This document shows positions 11,611-21,286 of a stretch of DNA of 64,000 nucleotides, piece by piece. The notes beneath the pieces are model-generated. The model was not told the origin of the DNA and ran no database searches. It saw only the letters and a program-made list of their open reading frames with translations. Source of the DNA: Drosophila persimilis (Eukaryota; Arthropoda; Insecta; Diptera; Drosophilidae); the NCBI RefSeq assembly GCF_003286085.1, contig NW_020825711.1, positions 34,533 to 98,532 of the forward strand, given 5' to 3'. Made by a program: the position numbers and the translations under genes. Positions within the stretch are counted from its first letter, which is position 1. Every line of letters starts with the position of its first letter.

Positions 11611-12720
11611 ACGAGGGGGAACGTTGTGAGTTGCTGCGGACACCACAACTCTACAGTTATACCCGATACTAAGTCAGTATGGCTCTCCTCCGGCAGACGC
11701 CGCTAATATTAAACGACACGACAAAGAGTGCGTGCGAGAGAGACAGAAAATCAGTCTGAGCGTGACGTCGGTCGCTGCGTAGCCAGTGCAAATTGATTTG
11801 TTCCTTTTGGCTATAAAAATGATCTGATCTGATCCAAATTCAGCAACTGGATAGATATGGTCATTCTCTATGATTCTGCGTTTTTAGTTTTCTCGAATCT
11901 GCAATATTGTGGATGCAACTTATTCTCGTCCTTTGTGGGGGCGGAAGTGGGTGGGGCGAAATTCTGAGATATACGTTTTATAGTGAGATCTAACAAAAGT
12001 GCGGATACCAAATTTGGTTACTCTAGCCTTAATAGTCTCTGAGATTTGTGGATGCCCCAGATTTTCGTCGTTTTCGGGGGCGGAAGGGGGTGTGGCTAAA
12101 TTTTGACACAAAACGGTCAAGGTCCGATATCACAGGAGTGTGGATACCAAATTTGGTGGCTCTAGCTCTTATAGGTTCTGAGATCCTTGAACTCTATTTT
12201 GCAATTGGCAAAACCGACCATGAAACCTGTGTGTTAGAGAGAGACAGAGCGAGAAAGAATGAAATTGTTTTCTTGATTCTGGCTATAATAATTATACGAT
12301 CTGGTTGAGATTTTACACTCTAGAACATATAGTCATCCTCTACGATTCTGCGTTTTTGGTTTTATCGTATCGTCGAAAAATGTGGATGCCACAGATTTTC
12401 GTCCTTTGTGGGGGCGAAAGTGGGCGGGGCGAAGTATTGAAATATTTTTGTAGCAGTGACATATCACAGAAATCTGGATCCAAAACATCGTTGCTCTAGC
12501 TCTTATAGTCTTTGAGCATTGGGCGCTGAAGGGGACGGACAGACGGACGGACGGACAGACGGACAGACAGACATGGCTCAATCGACTCGGCTATTGATGC
12601 TGATCAAGAATATATACATATACTTTATGGGGTCGGAAACGATTCCTTCTGGACGTTACACACATCCACTTTTACCACAAATCTAATACACCCCAATACT
12701 CATTTTGAGTATCGGGTATA
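11611..12720 (-). mobile_element. DINE-1-type unit U4 (tandem to U3)
   Basis: It has the same structure as U3. The head ends at 12720 against the BEL leader (flank 'd'). Confidence 0.8.
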
Positions 12721-13423
12721 AAAAATCACCGCGTCGGTCGTGCAATACCCTGTCTGCAGCTATATACAAAAGGAGATATATATACCATCTACCAAAGGAG
12801 ATCCAAGTGGAGCATCCAGCATCAGAAGAGGAGAGTACAGCACCTGGAATTTCCAATCTTATCAAGAGGTATTTGTGCAAAACATTTAAAGCTCGAGTGA
12901 ATACGAAAAGATTAAAAACCTCGCAATTATTGTCTTGTGCTGAAACAATTGCACATAAGTACATCTAACCCTGTTGGACGCAATAACTACACATATAACT
13001 CATTTGAACTGCAATCGCTGTCACCCCTTTCCCCTTACTCGTTTTCGTTGTGTCAAATATATGTAAAGTTGGGTCGTTGGCCAAGCACGCATACCAATAC
13101 GCAGCTGCAGCGGTAAATTTTTTCGTCTCGCTTTCGCTCCTCACCGTTGCTTATCGTTGTTCTTTTGTTTGGCGCGCTTGATCCAAACCAAACACCAAGT
13201 GACGCGCTACCCTGTTTTCGTCGGGTATATTCGTTTGGTGTCAGTAGGATCCAACTATCAATTAAGACAAAGTCGTGCCTCGCAAATCAATTTAGCGTCG
13301 ATCGTTGTCGGTGCATACGTATACACAACATCCAATTACCCATTATTTCATTGAGTGTCTCGGCATTAAATACGATTATTAGAAACGATCTTTCGCCTTC
13401 AGTTGCTTGTATTGAGAATCAAT
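12721..13423 (+). mobile_element. BEL/Pao 5' leader region, truncated copy
   Basis: This is non-coding sequence directly upstream of a BEL gag start, shared with 16021-16872 and, inverted, 57969-57345 plus 52260-52078. I could not place LTR ends, and I see no match to the 3' LTR-like sequence at 38135. An 87-codon ORF (12705-12968) recurs in the copies but has no recognisable domain. Relative to the 16.4-kb copy about 150 bp is missing near 13320. Confidence 0.55.
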
Positions 13424-13864
13424 ATGACCTCAAAAGCCAACAATATCGCCCTTGAAGAGCTGAAGAAAAAGCGCAGTTGCCGTGTCAAAGGCATTCGTTT
13501 ATTAGCGGACCGTTTAGAAGCGGGGGATATTCCGCTGGTATTGACGGAGCTCGATTGCAGACTCGAAACGCTGATGCGTAGCATTGACACGGCACGCGAA
13601 CTTCAAGAGAAGATTGAAGATATAGACATTGACGATGAATTTGGAGTCGAGTTGGAAGAACTCTCAATTGTCACAAAGGCAAAATTAATGTCTCTCATTT
13701 GCGCATTAAAGACAGCTGATGAGACAATACCGGCAGTACCAGCTTATGGTGGCCCATCTCGTGCTCGCCTTCCGAAGTTAGCTCTGCCGCAGTTCAGCGG
13801 CAACTTTTCGGACTTTAAAAACTTCATAGGTTTATTTGAGACTCTAGTTCACAATGACCAATGA
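13424..13864 (+). pseudogene. BEL/Pao gag N-terminus, truncated
   Basis: The gag begins MTSKANN, contains a helical acidic/basic segment and reaches the family-typical LPKLALPQFSG...F motif (DUF1759-like BEL gag). It stops at the junction with spacer F at 13864/13865, so only about 146 residues remain. The same junction exists in the inverted copy at 51640/51641. An upstream in-frame Met at 13403 is possible. Confidence 0.75.
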
Positions 13865-14905
13865 CCAAAGCGGTCGTTTGACCGCGTCTCGACTCATACT
13901 ACATAAACTTTAAAATTTTAGAATCCCGTGACTCTACAGGGAGCTAACTCCGAAAACAACAATTTGCATATTCCGATCATATCCGAAATGAAATGGCACA
14001 ATCATACATAGGGCGTTCTCGAAAGTACTAGGGACTTTCGTCGGGGTGTTCCAAAAATATCGCGGGCGTGAGGTCTTGAGATGGAAGTCGACACACACAA
14101 TTTTGTACCCACCCTTCCATGATTTCCAGTGGTGCGAAATGTTCTGGAAATCCCTAATATTCTCACCCTACCCCCTTACGTCACCATGTCACCAGGAAAT
14201 TAGAAGTCTACTCCATATTCATGGCTGACAAAATTCAATATATTTCTTTGGACTTAATACTAGACATGTGGCTACATCATCAAAACCGAGCGAACAAGTG
14301 TTTCACTATCGGAAAGAACACAAGTCTTTAATTAACCAGTAGGCAAATCAAGGGAAAGAAATTAATGGAAATGGAAAAATATGAGGCTTAATCTCTAAAG
14401 GAGAAAGAGAAACGTTTTAGATATTTATAGAGGTATGTATATATAAACGAGAGCGTATGTGAATATAATATATGATATTAGAAGTAAGGAAATTAAATAT
14501 GTATAAAGAAAAAACGAAAAATTAAAAAATTATAAAAAGCCGAGGGGGTCACACCAGCGTACCGCCATGGTGAGCCAAAACGCAATTTAATTAAAAATAA
14601 AAAAAAAAAACATTTTTATGGTTGTTGGTTTAAGGAGATTAAAAAAAATTTTCTTTTTTTTTGTTGTTAGTGTATTTGTCGGCTACGTTTCAATGCATTA
14701 CAAAAATGCATGGAAAGCGAGCACTGCCAGCTTAAAGCAGAATTGGCAACGACGAGAACGAAAAGCTTCGAGCGTGGGGAACGCAAGCGTTGCGCTCTCT
14801 TATCAGCAGCGGCTGGCCGCTGCGCATGCCTTTTACGATTTTACGAATTCAGGCGCAAAAGAGAACAAAGAAATTGGGTCACTTACAGCTTCAATACAGC
14901 AAAAA
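13865..14905. repeat. Spacer F (short form)
   Basis: This is nearly identical to 9443-10475 and to the inverted 50596-51640. It starts with a small hairpin (GCGGTC-GTTT-GACCGC) at the gag junction. No gene is recognised. Confidence 0.75.
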
Positions 14906-16020
14906 ACGAGGGGGAACGTTGTGAGTTGCTGCGGACACCGCAACTCTACGGTTATACCCGATACTAAGTCAGTATGGCTCTCCTCCGGCAGACGCCGCTA
15001 ATATTTAACGACACGACAAAGAGTGCGTGCGAGAGAGACAGAAAATCAGTCTGAGCGTGACGTCGGGCGCTGCGTAGCCACTGCAAATTGATTTGTTCCT
15101 TTTGGCTATAAAAATGATCTGATCTGATCTGATCCAGATTCAGCAATCTAATAGATATGGTCATTATCTATGATTCTGCGTTTTTAGTTTTCTCGAATCT
15201 GCAATATTGTGGATGCAACTTATTCTCGTCCTTTGTGGGGGCGGAAGTGGGTGGGGCGAAATTCTGAGATATACGTTTTATAGTGAGATCTAACAAAAGT
15301 GCGGATACCAAATTTGGTTACTCTAGCCTTAATAGTCTCTGAGATTTGTGGATGCCCCAGATTTTCGTCGTTTTCGGGGGCGGAAGGGGGTGTGGCTAAA
15401 TTTTGACACAAAACGGTCAAGGTCCGATATCACAGGAGTGTGGATACCAAATTTGGTGGCTCTAGCTCTTATAGGTTCTGAGATCCTTGAACTCTATTTT
15501 GCAATTGGCAAAACCGACCATGAAACCTGTGTGTTAGAGAGAGACAGAGCGAGAAAGAATGAAATTGTTTTCTTGATTCTGGCTATAATAATTATACGAT
15601 CTGGTTGAGATTTTACACTCTAGAACATATAGTCATCCTCTACGATTCTGCGTTTTTGGTTTTATCGTATCGTCGAAAAATGTGGATGCCACAGATTTTC
15701 GTCCTTTGTGGGGGCGAAAGTGGGCGGGGCGAAGTATTGAAATATTTTTGTAGCAGTGACATATCACAGAAATCTGGATCCAAAACATCGTTGCTCTAGC
15801 TCTTATAGTCTTTGAGCATTGGGCGCTGAAGGGGACGGACAGACGGACGGACGGACAGACGGACAGACAGACATGGCTCAATCGACTCGGCTATTGATGC
15901 TGATCAAGAATATATACATATACTTTATGGGGTCGGAAACGATTCCTTCTGGACGTTACACACATCCACTTTTACCACAAATCTAATACACCCCAATACT
16001 CATTTTGAGTATCGGGTATA
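14906..16020 (-). mobile_element. DINE-1-type unit U5 (chimeric, single)
   Basis: There is a single reversed unit here where the neighbouring composite has two. Its first 270 bp carry U3 variants (three GATCT repeats, CAGCAATCTAATAG). From about 15195 it carries U4 variants (GCAACTTATTCTCG). This is the expected product of unequal exchange between tandem units. Confidence 0.8.
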
Positions 16021-16872
16021 AAAAATCACCGCGTCGGTCGTGCAATACCCTGTCTGCAGCTATATACAAAAGGAGATATATATACCATCTACCAAAGGAG
16101 ATCCAAGTGGAGCATCCAGCATCAGAAGAGGAGAGTACAGCACCTGGAATTTCCAATCTTATCAAGAGGTATTTGTGCAAAACATTTAAAGCTCGAGTGA
16201 ATACGAAAAGATTAAAAACCTCGCAATTATTGTCTTGTGCTGAAACAATTGCACATAAGTACATCTAACCCTGTTGGACGCAATAACTACACATATAACT
16301 CATTTGAACTGCAATCGCTGTCACCCCTTTCCCCTTACTCGTTTTCGTTGTGTCAAATATATGTAAAGTTGGGTCGTTGGCCAAGCACGCATACCAATAC
16401 GCAGCTGCAGCGGTAAATTTTTTCGTCTCGCTTTCGCTCCTCACCGTTGCTTATCGTTGTTCTTTTGTTTGGCGCGCTTGATCCAAACCAAACACCAAGT
16501 GACGCGCTACCCTGTTTTCGTCGGGTATATTCGTTTGGTGTCAGTAGGATCCAACTATCAATTAAGACAAAGTCGTGCCTCGCAAATCAATTTAGCGTCG
16601 ATCGTTGTCGGATCGTATACACAACATCGATTCTTCAGAACTACAGCGGTGAAATTTTTCGTTTTCGCTTGTCACCATTGCTGTTCGTTGCTATTCTTGT
16701 GTGGTTTTCGTGAACGCGCCAGCCAAGCGACGCTATACCCTAAATTTGTCGGGTATATTGGTTTTTCACCTCGTTTGGGTACAATTACCCATTATTTCAT
16801 TGAGTGTCTCGGCATTAAATACGATTATTAAAAACGATCTTTCGCCTTCAGTTGCTTGTATTGAGAATCAAT
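16021..16872 (+). mobile_element. BEL/Pao 5' leader region (second copy)
   Basis: It repeats 12721-13423 but keeps about 150 bp that the first copy lacks (16612-16790). That extra stretch resembles the preceding 16410-16545 (shared CGGGTATATT, GACGC and TTCGCTT blocks), so the leader contains a diverged tandem repeat. No LTR boundary could be fixed. Confidence 0.5.
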
Positions 16873-17298
16873 ATGACCTCAAAAGCCAACAATATCGCCC
16901 TTGAAGAGCTGAAGAAAAAGCGCAGTTGCCGTGTCAAAGGCATTCGTTTATTAGCGGACCGTTTAGAAGCGGGGGATATTCCGCTGGTATTGACGGAGCT
17001 CGAGTGCAGACTCGAAACGCTGATGCGTAGCATTGGCACGGCACGCGAACTTCAAGAGAAGATTGAAGATATAGACATTGACGATGAATTTGGAGTCGAG
17101 TTGGAAGAACTCTCAATTGTCACAAAGGCAAAATTAATGTCTCTCATTTGCGCATTAAAGACAGCTGATGAGACAATACCGGCAGTACCAGCTTATGGTG
17201 GCCCATCTCGTGCTCGCCTTCCGAAGTTAGCTCTGTTCCACCGCGAATACCAAAAACCAACAATGCAGCTACTGCAATGCGAAAGGCCATTTGTTGAC
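16873..17298 (+). pseudogene. BEL/Pao gag, internally deleted and split by the Polinton
   Basis: The gag N-terminus is as at 13424, up to the LPKLAL motif at 17241. A deletion then joins it to the start of a zinc-knuckle region (a C-x2-C pair and H at about 17263-17290). The knuckle is cut by the Polinton at 17298/17299. Its remaining Cys lies just past the insertion at 33971 onward, in the matching frame. The element was therefore a BEL target with an already damaged gag, or was damaged later. Confidence 0.75.
17293..17298. repeat. Left 6-bp target-site duplication of Polinton
   Basis: GTTGAC is repeated at 33965-33970. Six base pairs is the known Polinton/Maverick TSD length. Confidence 0.95.
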
Positions 17299-17663
17299 AG
17301 TAGTTATTATATAGGCACTTTGCTATGGGACAGTGTTAGGTACACAAAGGAGGAATATAAATTATAGAGAAAGTAGAAAGGTTCAAGGGCATCGAAACCG
17401 TTTTTCAGGAAACACTTAAAAAATACCTCTAAACTATCACATTAGATTCATTGCAAAGGGATGACCTACCTGTTTGAGGGTTGTTTGAATCGCAACACGG
17501 GACCAATCGTAAAAACAGGTTCATTGACAGTAAGTGGGAGGAGAGAGAATATAAATGAGCGAAGGATCGATTTGAGAGGATTTTACATGGTTGAGAAACA
17601 GGATTAAGATCGAAGTTAGTTCACATTATCGCCGATAGGTGGCGCCACCAAGTAGTAAGGATA
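17299..17663 (+). repeat. Fold-back arm A (outer), left TIR
   Basis: This 365-bp terminal segment is present again, reversed, at 18121-18485. Both arms start at the same terminal AGTAGTTATTATATAGGCAC and both end at AAGGATA. Confidence 0.9.
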
Positions 17664-18120
17664 AGGGACGGTCGCTTTTTACACTGAATTACCAAATTCG
17701 CAACATGTTGCAGCAACATTTGCTTAAGCATGTGCAGCTTGGCAACATGTTGAATGTAAGTGTGCATCATATTGCTATGTTATTACGTGATCATGTTAAA
17801 TAAATACTTATAAGATATTTTATAACATTGAATTGGGAACCAATTTCTGCTATGTTATTAACTGGTCAAGTTAAATAAATACTTATAGGATATTTTATAA
17901 ACATTGAATTGGGAAAACAAATGTGTGAAGTTTCTGAAATTTACATCCTATAGAAAACATAGGTTGGAAACCTGGGTATCTAGATGTCCGTATAGAGGGT
18001 TGAATGGTAAGAGAACACAAATTAATGGAGATATATATAGGAGCACGCAAAGAATAAAATTATAATAGGAAGACATCAAAATTAATTAATGCTACTTAGA
18101 GTAAATATACGTCTGTCCCG
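17664..18120. other. Fold-back loop in left TIR, non-coding
   Basis: This 457-bp AT-rich loop lies between the two arms. It holds two diverged copies of a stretch of about 60 bp containing AAATAAATACTTATA (near 17800 and 17873). No coding signal is seen. Confidence 0.8.
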
Positions 18121-18485
18121 TATCCTTACTACTTGGTGGCGCCACCTATCGGCGATAATGTGAACTAACTTCGATCTTAATCCTGTTTCTCAACCATGTA
18201 AAATCCTCTCAAATCGATCCTTCGCTCATTTATATTCTCTCTCCTCCCACTTACTGTCAATGAACCTGTTTTTACGATTGGTCCCGTGTTGCGATTCAAA
18301 CAACCCTCAAACAGGTAGGTCATCCCTTTGCAATGAATCTAATGTGATAGTTTAGAGGTATTTTTTAAGTGTTTCCTGAAAAACGGTTTCGATGCCCTTG
18401 AACCTTTCTACTTTCTCTATAATTTATATTCCTCCTTTGTGTACCTAACACTGTCCCATAGCAAAGTGCCTATATAATAACTACT
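18121..18485 (-). repeat. Fold-back arm A' (inner), left TIR
   Basis: This is the reverse complement of 17299-17663, ending in AATAACTACT at 18485 like a true element end. It is followed by CACAGC, not by GTTGAC, so it is not a separate insertion with the same TSD. The TATATAAT near its end (18471) is the best TATA candidate for the ORF at 18530. Confidence 0.9.
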
Positions 18486-18529
18486 CACAGCTAACAGCTA
18501 GGACATAAACTAGTAATCTTTCAACAACG

Positions 18530-18883
18530 ATGGATGACCTTGAAATCATTTTTATCGATTCCCAACCGGAATCAACCATAAATCTGGACTCTCAGCCGAG
18601 CTCCGTAGACCTGTCCTTGATTTTTGGGATTAAGACTCAAACCTATCTCGAGAGCAACTTGACCTGGTTAAGTGACATTAAATGGGATGATGACGACGAT
18701 GACCCAAGGAATGCAACGTCTAATAATGATAATCCAGCATACATTTTCCCGGATGATGACAACATTTTCGATTTAGTAGATAATCAGGATGATGATAAAA
18801 GATCTCAACTCCAGGAACTACTTCGGGACGAAGATGATGATGACTTAATTGCTGCGGTAAAATTAGCTGAGGCGAAATTTTAA
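18530..18883 (+). CDS. TIR-encoded acidic protein (left copy)
   Basis: This 117-residue protein lies wholly inside the TIR, so an identical copy exists at 32379-32732. It is strongly acidic: 32 Asp/Glu against 8 Lys/Arg by my count, with runs of six and four Asp. No transmembrane segment or zinc site is seen. The start ATG follows CAACA in a good Drosophila context (CAACGATGG). A TATATAAT lies about 60 bp upstream in the inner arm. Its role is unknown. Acidity could suit a transcription activator, a histone or basic-protein binder, or a DNA mimic, all speculative. Its conservation at two loci and complete openness argue that it is expressed. Confidence 0.75.
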   Translation: MDDLEIIFIDSQPESTINLDSQPSSVDLSLIFGIKTQTYLESNLTWLSDIKWDDDDDDPRNATSNNDNPAYIFPDDDNIFDLVDNQDDDKRSQLQELLRDEDDDDLIAAVKLAEAKF

Positions 18884-19128
18884 TAATACGAATACATATT
18901 TATATAATAAGAATATTTTATGTATTTTTCTAAAAATAATATATACATATGTACATATATAATAAATATAACACATTTAACCACTATTTATTTTAAATGT
19001 TTCTGTTTTACTTTTGATTGGTTGAATTTCACTTCCTCTTATTACAAGAGAATCATAGGATTCGTTTGAAACAGGTTTCTTCCACGTGAGGATTACACAA
19101 AAAGAATAAGTGGATTTCAGGTAGAATA

Positions 19129-19248
19129 CTGATGCTTTTGAATGAATTTATTGAGTAATTTTCACATCATTTTATACTTAGTTGGTAAATTTATGTAAAG
19201 GTATTTATATTTAAAAACGCACAGGATTATTTCATTTTTAAATAAATA
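19129..19248. other. Short spacer after left TIR
   Basis: This AT-rich spacer contains the probable 3' UTR of the convergent zinc-finger gene. No other feature is seen. Confidence 0.6.
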
Positions 19249-19473
19249 TTATATTTTTCGCTTTAATTCCATGTTATGCTTAAATAAAATATGCATATTG
19301 AAGTCAATTCTCAACCAAAACAGTTCAGTTCCTGGACATAAGTAACATCGATAAAATGATGATTTTGATTTTGAATAACTAAAGTTGTGGATTTTTAAGG
19401 TGTGTTTTTTCAGTTCATTGCGGGAACTAAAAGATGTTTTTAAATAACACAACTCGCAATGAAATGTCCTCAT
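19249..19473 (-). CDS. Small two-finger C2H2 zinc protein
   Basis: This 74-residue protein has two C2H2-like fingers: C-x2-C-x12-H-x4-H at residues 6-26, and a second C-x2-C with a terminal H-x4-H pair at about 43-65. The second linker is longer than canonical. It probably binds nucleic acid; the target is unknown. A TATATAAG box at 19517-19524 and an Inr-like GGTTAGTTC with its A at 19492 place the transcript start about 19 nt upstream of the ATG. It converges on the left TIR gene. Confidence 0.75.
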   Translation of the reverse strand: MRTFHCELCYLKTSFSSRNELKKHTLKIHNFSYSKSKSSFYRCYLCPGTELFWLRIDFNMHILFKHNMELKRKI

Positions 19474-19491
19474 TTCGAAGTGAAAGTGAAC

Positions 19492-19524
19492 TAACCTATC
19501 TCAGTAACTTACAGTTCTTATATA
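19492..19524 (-). promoter_or_regulatory. TATA+Inr promoter of zinc-finger gene
   Basis: TATATAAG on the minus strand is at 19524-19517. An initiator-like TTAGTT has its A (predicted +1) at 19492, 32 bp downstream. The PolB gene has the same GGTTAGTTC string upstream (about 31964). Confidence 0.6.
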
Positions 19525-19864
19525 GGAAGTGAACAGCATATGAACAAAAATTCTATGCATTTTGTTCTGTTTATATAATTTTTTCATGTTGACGGTTATA
19601 TAAGACCCAAAATGTAAATATAATATTTGAAACAATATATTCAGCAGTGTATCCATAATTTATCCCTTATTACTCAACCACCAATCAGACTTGAGACATC
19701 TGGCCATTACAGCTTTAAAACCATTTACTTATTATCACTCAACTACCAATCTGCTCAGATCACATTTGTATAAAATTGAATTAATGAGAGTATAAAAGAT
19801 CATGCAATCTTTTAAATAATTTAGTATAAAATCGTTAGTAGGTTGAATAGTTTCTATTACTATA

Positions 19865-20249
19865 ATGGTATGTAAGAATATTTAAATCTCTATGTAGAAA
19901 ATGACAAGCACTTCATCAAATATATACCTAGGCTTTCCTAGAATTACTTAACGAGACAAAGCCGGCGGTTGGATACACCAAGGTTGAGGACCTATGCATA
20001 GGATTTGAGTACAAGATCAATGGATGTAAAATCAAAAAAACATCATTTGGAAATAAAGTAGTCCTTTATTTAACTGATAAGGACAACGAACCGCTTTGGA
20101 TATTTTTACCTAAAAGTTATGTGACCAAATTTTCCACAAAAACACCCTTTAAGATGTTGAAGGAGCATGGAATCTCACATCTTATATATAAAGGAAAAGA
20201 GATGAATAGATATAGCACTGCCCATTTCCAATTTATATGTAAAGAGTAA
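19865..20249 (+). CDS. Small Polinton protein, spliced (exon 1 = start codon only)
   Basis: The ATG at 19865-19867 is followed at once by GTATGT, and a 64-nt intron ends in ATACCTAG at 19931. Exon 2 (19932-20249) is open to TAA, giving 106 residues. Without splicing the ATG frame soon stops, and exon 2 has no good start of its own. The protein has a V-V-L-Y-L-T-D...PLWIFLPKSY core followed by IYKGKEMNRY near the C-terminus. I recall this pattern (beta strands, then an LPK/R-Y motif) from other arthropod Polinton proteins. An OB-like ssDNA-binding role is a guess. TATAAAA candidates lie at 19791 and 19825. Confidence 0.75.
19868..19931 (+). other. Predicted 64-nt spliceosomal intron
   Basis: The intron is GTATGT...ATACCTAG. 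Its length and sites are typical of short Drosophila introns. It begins directly after the ATG. Confidence 0.75.
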
Positions 20250-20356
20250 ATAAAGAGTTCCCATTATATATATGTAAGAGAAGAAGAGACAACTATACAT
20301 GTAAAGACAAAAATAAAGAAAAAGGTTAAGAATATACACACATATGTAAAAAAGAG

Positions 20357-20437
20357 ATGGCTAGATATAGTACTTATCATTTCCAATACATGGGTAAAGA
20401 AAAATATAAGGGAAACATAGCAAAGACGTGGATATAA
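20357..20437 (+). pseudogene. Decayed second copy of the 3' end of the 19865 gene
   Basis: A 26-codon ORF begins MARYSTYHFQY, parallel to NRYSTAHFQF at the end of the 106-aa protein about 150 bp upstream. The surrounding DNA also matches (GATATAG...CATTTCCAAT). It looks like a partial tandem duplication. Its end overlaps the TATA box of the next gene. Confidence 0.5.
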
Positions 20438-20464
20438 AGAGTCCTGCTCTTTGAAACATTATCA
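20433..20464 (+). promoter_or_regulatory. TATA+Inr promoter of the 99-aa gene
   Basis: TATAAAG lies at 20433. ATTATCAGTAA has an initiator TCAGT with its A at 20464, 31 bp downstream. This is the canonical Drosophila TATA-Inr spacing. Confidence 0.7.
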
Positions 20465-20492
20465 GTAATAGATTCAAGAAGTCAGCTGCAAG

Positions 20493-20792
20493 ATGCATGC
20501 CAAACAAATAAAACTTTTTTTAATGCAATTCGAGGAGATGATCTTCGAGGAGCACGTACAAATTCTTGAAAATTTGATGAGCATTTTGGAAGATCTGGAG
20601 GAAAAGGAGCTTCAGTACTCCAAGTTTGGCTTTCATTATAAGCTATGCCCCTGGAGTGATGACGATGCAACGGACGGACCTGACACATGCCTGTGTCATA
20701 CCCTACCAAATAAGAAAGCAGAAGCTATAGACCTAATGTTAAAGTACTATAACTTAAATAAAAGAATGTATCCCAGCTCAAAAATTCAATAA
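20493..20792 (+). CDS. Hypothetical Polinton protein, 99 aa
   Basis: The protein is not recognised. The N-terminal half is predicted helical and acidic (EEMIFEEHVQILENLMSIL). The middle carries a Cys/His cluster (LCPW...DTCLCH) that could bind zinc. The start follows a strong TATA-Inr promoter with a 5' UTR of about 28 nt. The gene converges on the protease gene; stop codons are about 30 bp apart. Confidence 0.65.
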   Translation: MHAKQIKLFLMQFEEMIFEEHVQILENLMSILEDLEEKELQYSKFGFHYKLCPWSDDDATDGPDTCLCHTLPNKKAEAIDLMLKYYNLNKRMYPSSKIQ

Positions 20793-20825
20793 ACATCTTA
20801 AATGTCTCTGAAATAATATTGTGTT

Positions 20826-21284
20826 TTATTTTAAACGAATTTTCTTAAACATTTTTATTATTAACTTATCATTATAGTTAAAATCATTTCTCTTAAATTG
20901 TTTTAAAAAACAATTTAATGTTTTTTTGCTGCTTTTAAATATTCCATATAGGATACAGTAATGACCGCATGTATTTGAAAAATAACCTTGCAGTGGTTGT
21001 TTATTAAATGTAAACTTTATGGAATTTTTCCTTAATATTTTTAAAAATTCTTTATTTTGAGGATATTGACCATATGAATCAAAAAATTCGGCTGAATATT
21101 TGTTTTCAAAGTAAAAAGCAACCCAATGAGTTCCTGAATAGCTTGAAGAATCTGTGTTTGCTATTATTAAAGCAGGATATTTCGAAATTACTTGAGGCAG
21201 CTGATCAGAGGGATAAACTCCTTTAAAAATTCTTTTTGTTTTTGAATGCTTGGAAAGCAACTTATCGATTTGTAATGTATTCAT
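20826..21284 (-). CDS. Adenain-like cysteine protease (PRO)
   Basis: This 152-residue maturation protease is of the adenovirus C5 type found in Polintons. The catalytic triad order H-D-C is visible: GTHWVAFYF (His53), EFFDSYG (Asp69) and SNTCGHYC (Cys106), with a Gln at about 99 for the oxyanion hole (LQGYF). In the family it processes capsid precursors during virion assembly. The gene lies two bases past the stop of the major capsid gene in the minus block, consistent with a shared transcript. Confidence 0.9.
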   Translation of the reverse strand: MNTLQIDKLLSKHSKTKRIFKGVYPSDQLPQVISKYPALIIANTDSSSYSGTHWVAFYFENKYSAEFFDSYGQYPQNKEFLKILRKNSIKFTFNKQPLQGYFSNTCGHYCILYGIFKSSKKTLNCFLKQFKRNDFNYNDKLIIKMFKKIRLK

Positions 21285-21286
21285 TT

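Larger units (their letters stand above)
17299..19128 (+). repeat. Polinton left terminal inverted repeat
   Basis: The 1,830-bp repeat is complementary to 32134-33964. Pairing ends at 19128/32134, where the next bases do not match. It contains a fold-back pair (17299-17663 and 18121-18485) and a complete 117-codon ORF. Confidence 0.95.

Noticed and set aside
12705..12968. 87-codon ORF in the BEL leader (copies at 16005 and 57749)
   Set aside because: It starts within the DINE-1 head of the adjoining unit, so the ORF is an accident of the junction.
18121..18485. Independent solo insertion of a Polinton-derived MITE inside the TIR
   Set aside because: No TSD at its borders, and the same arrangement exists in both TIRs; treated as part of the terminus.
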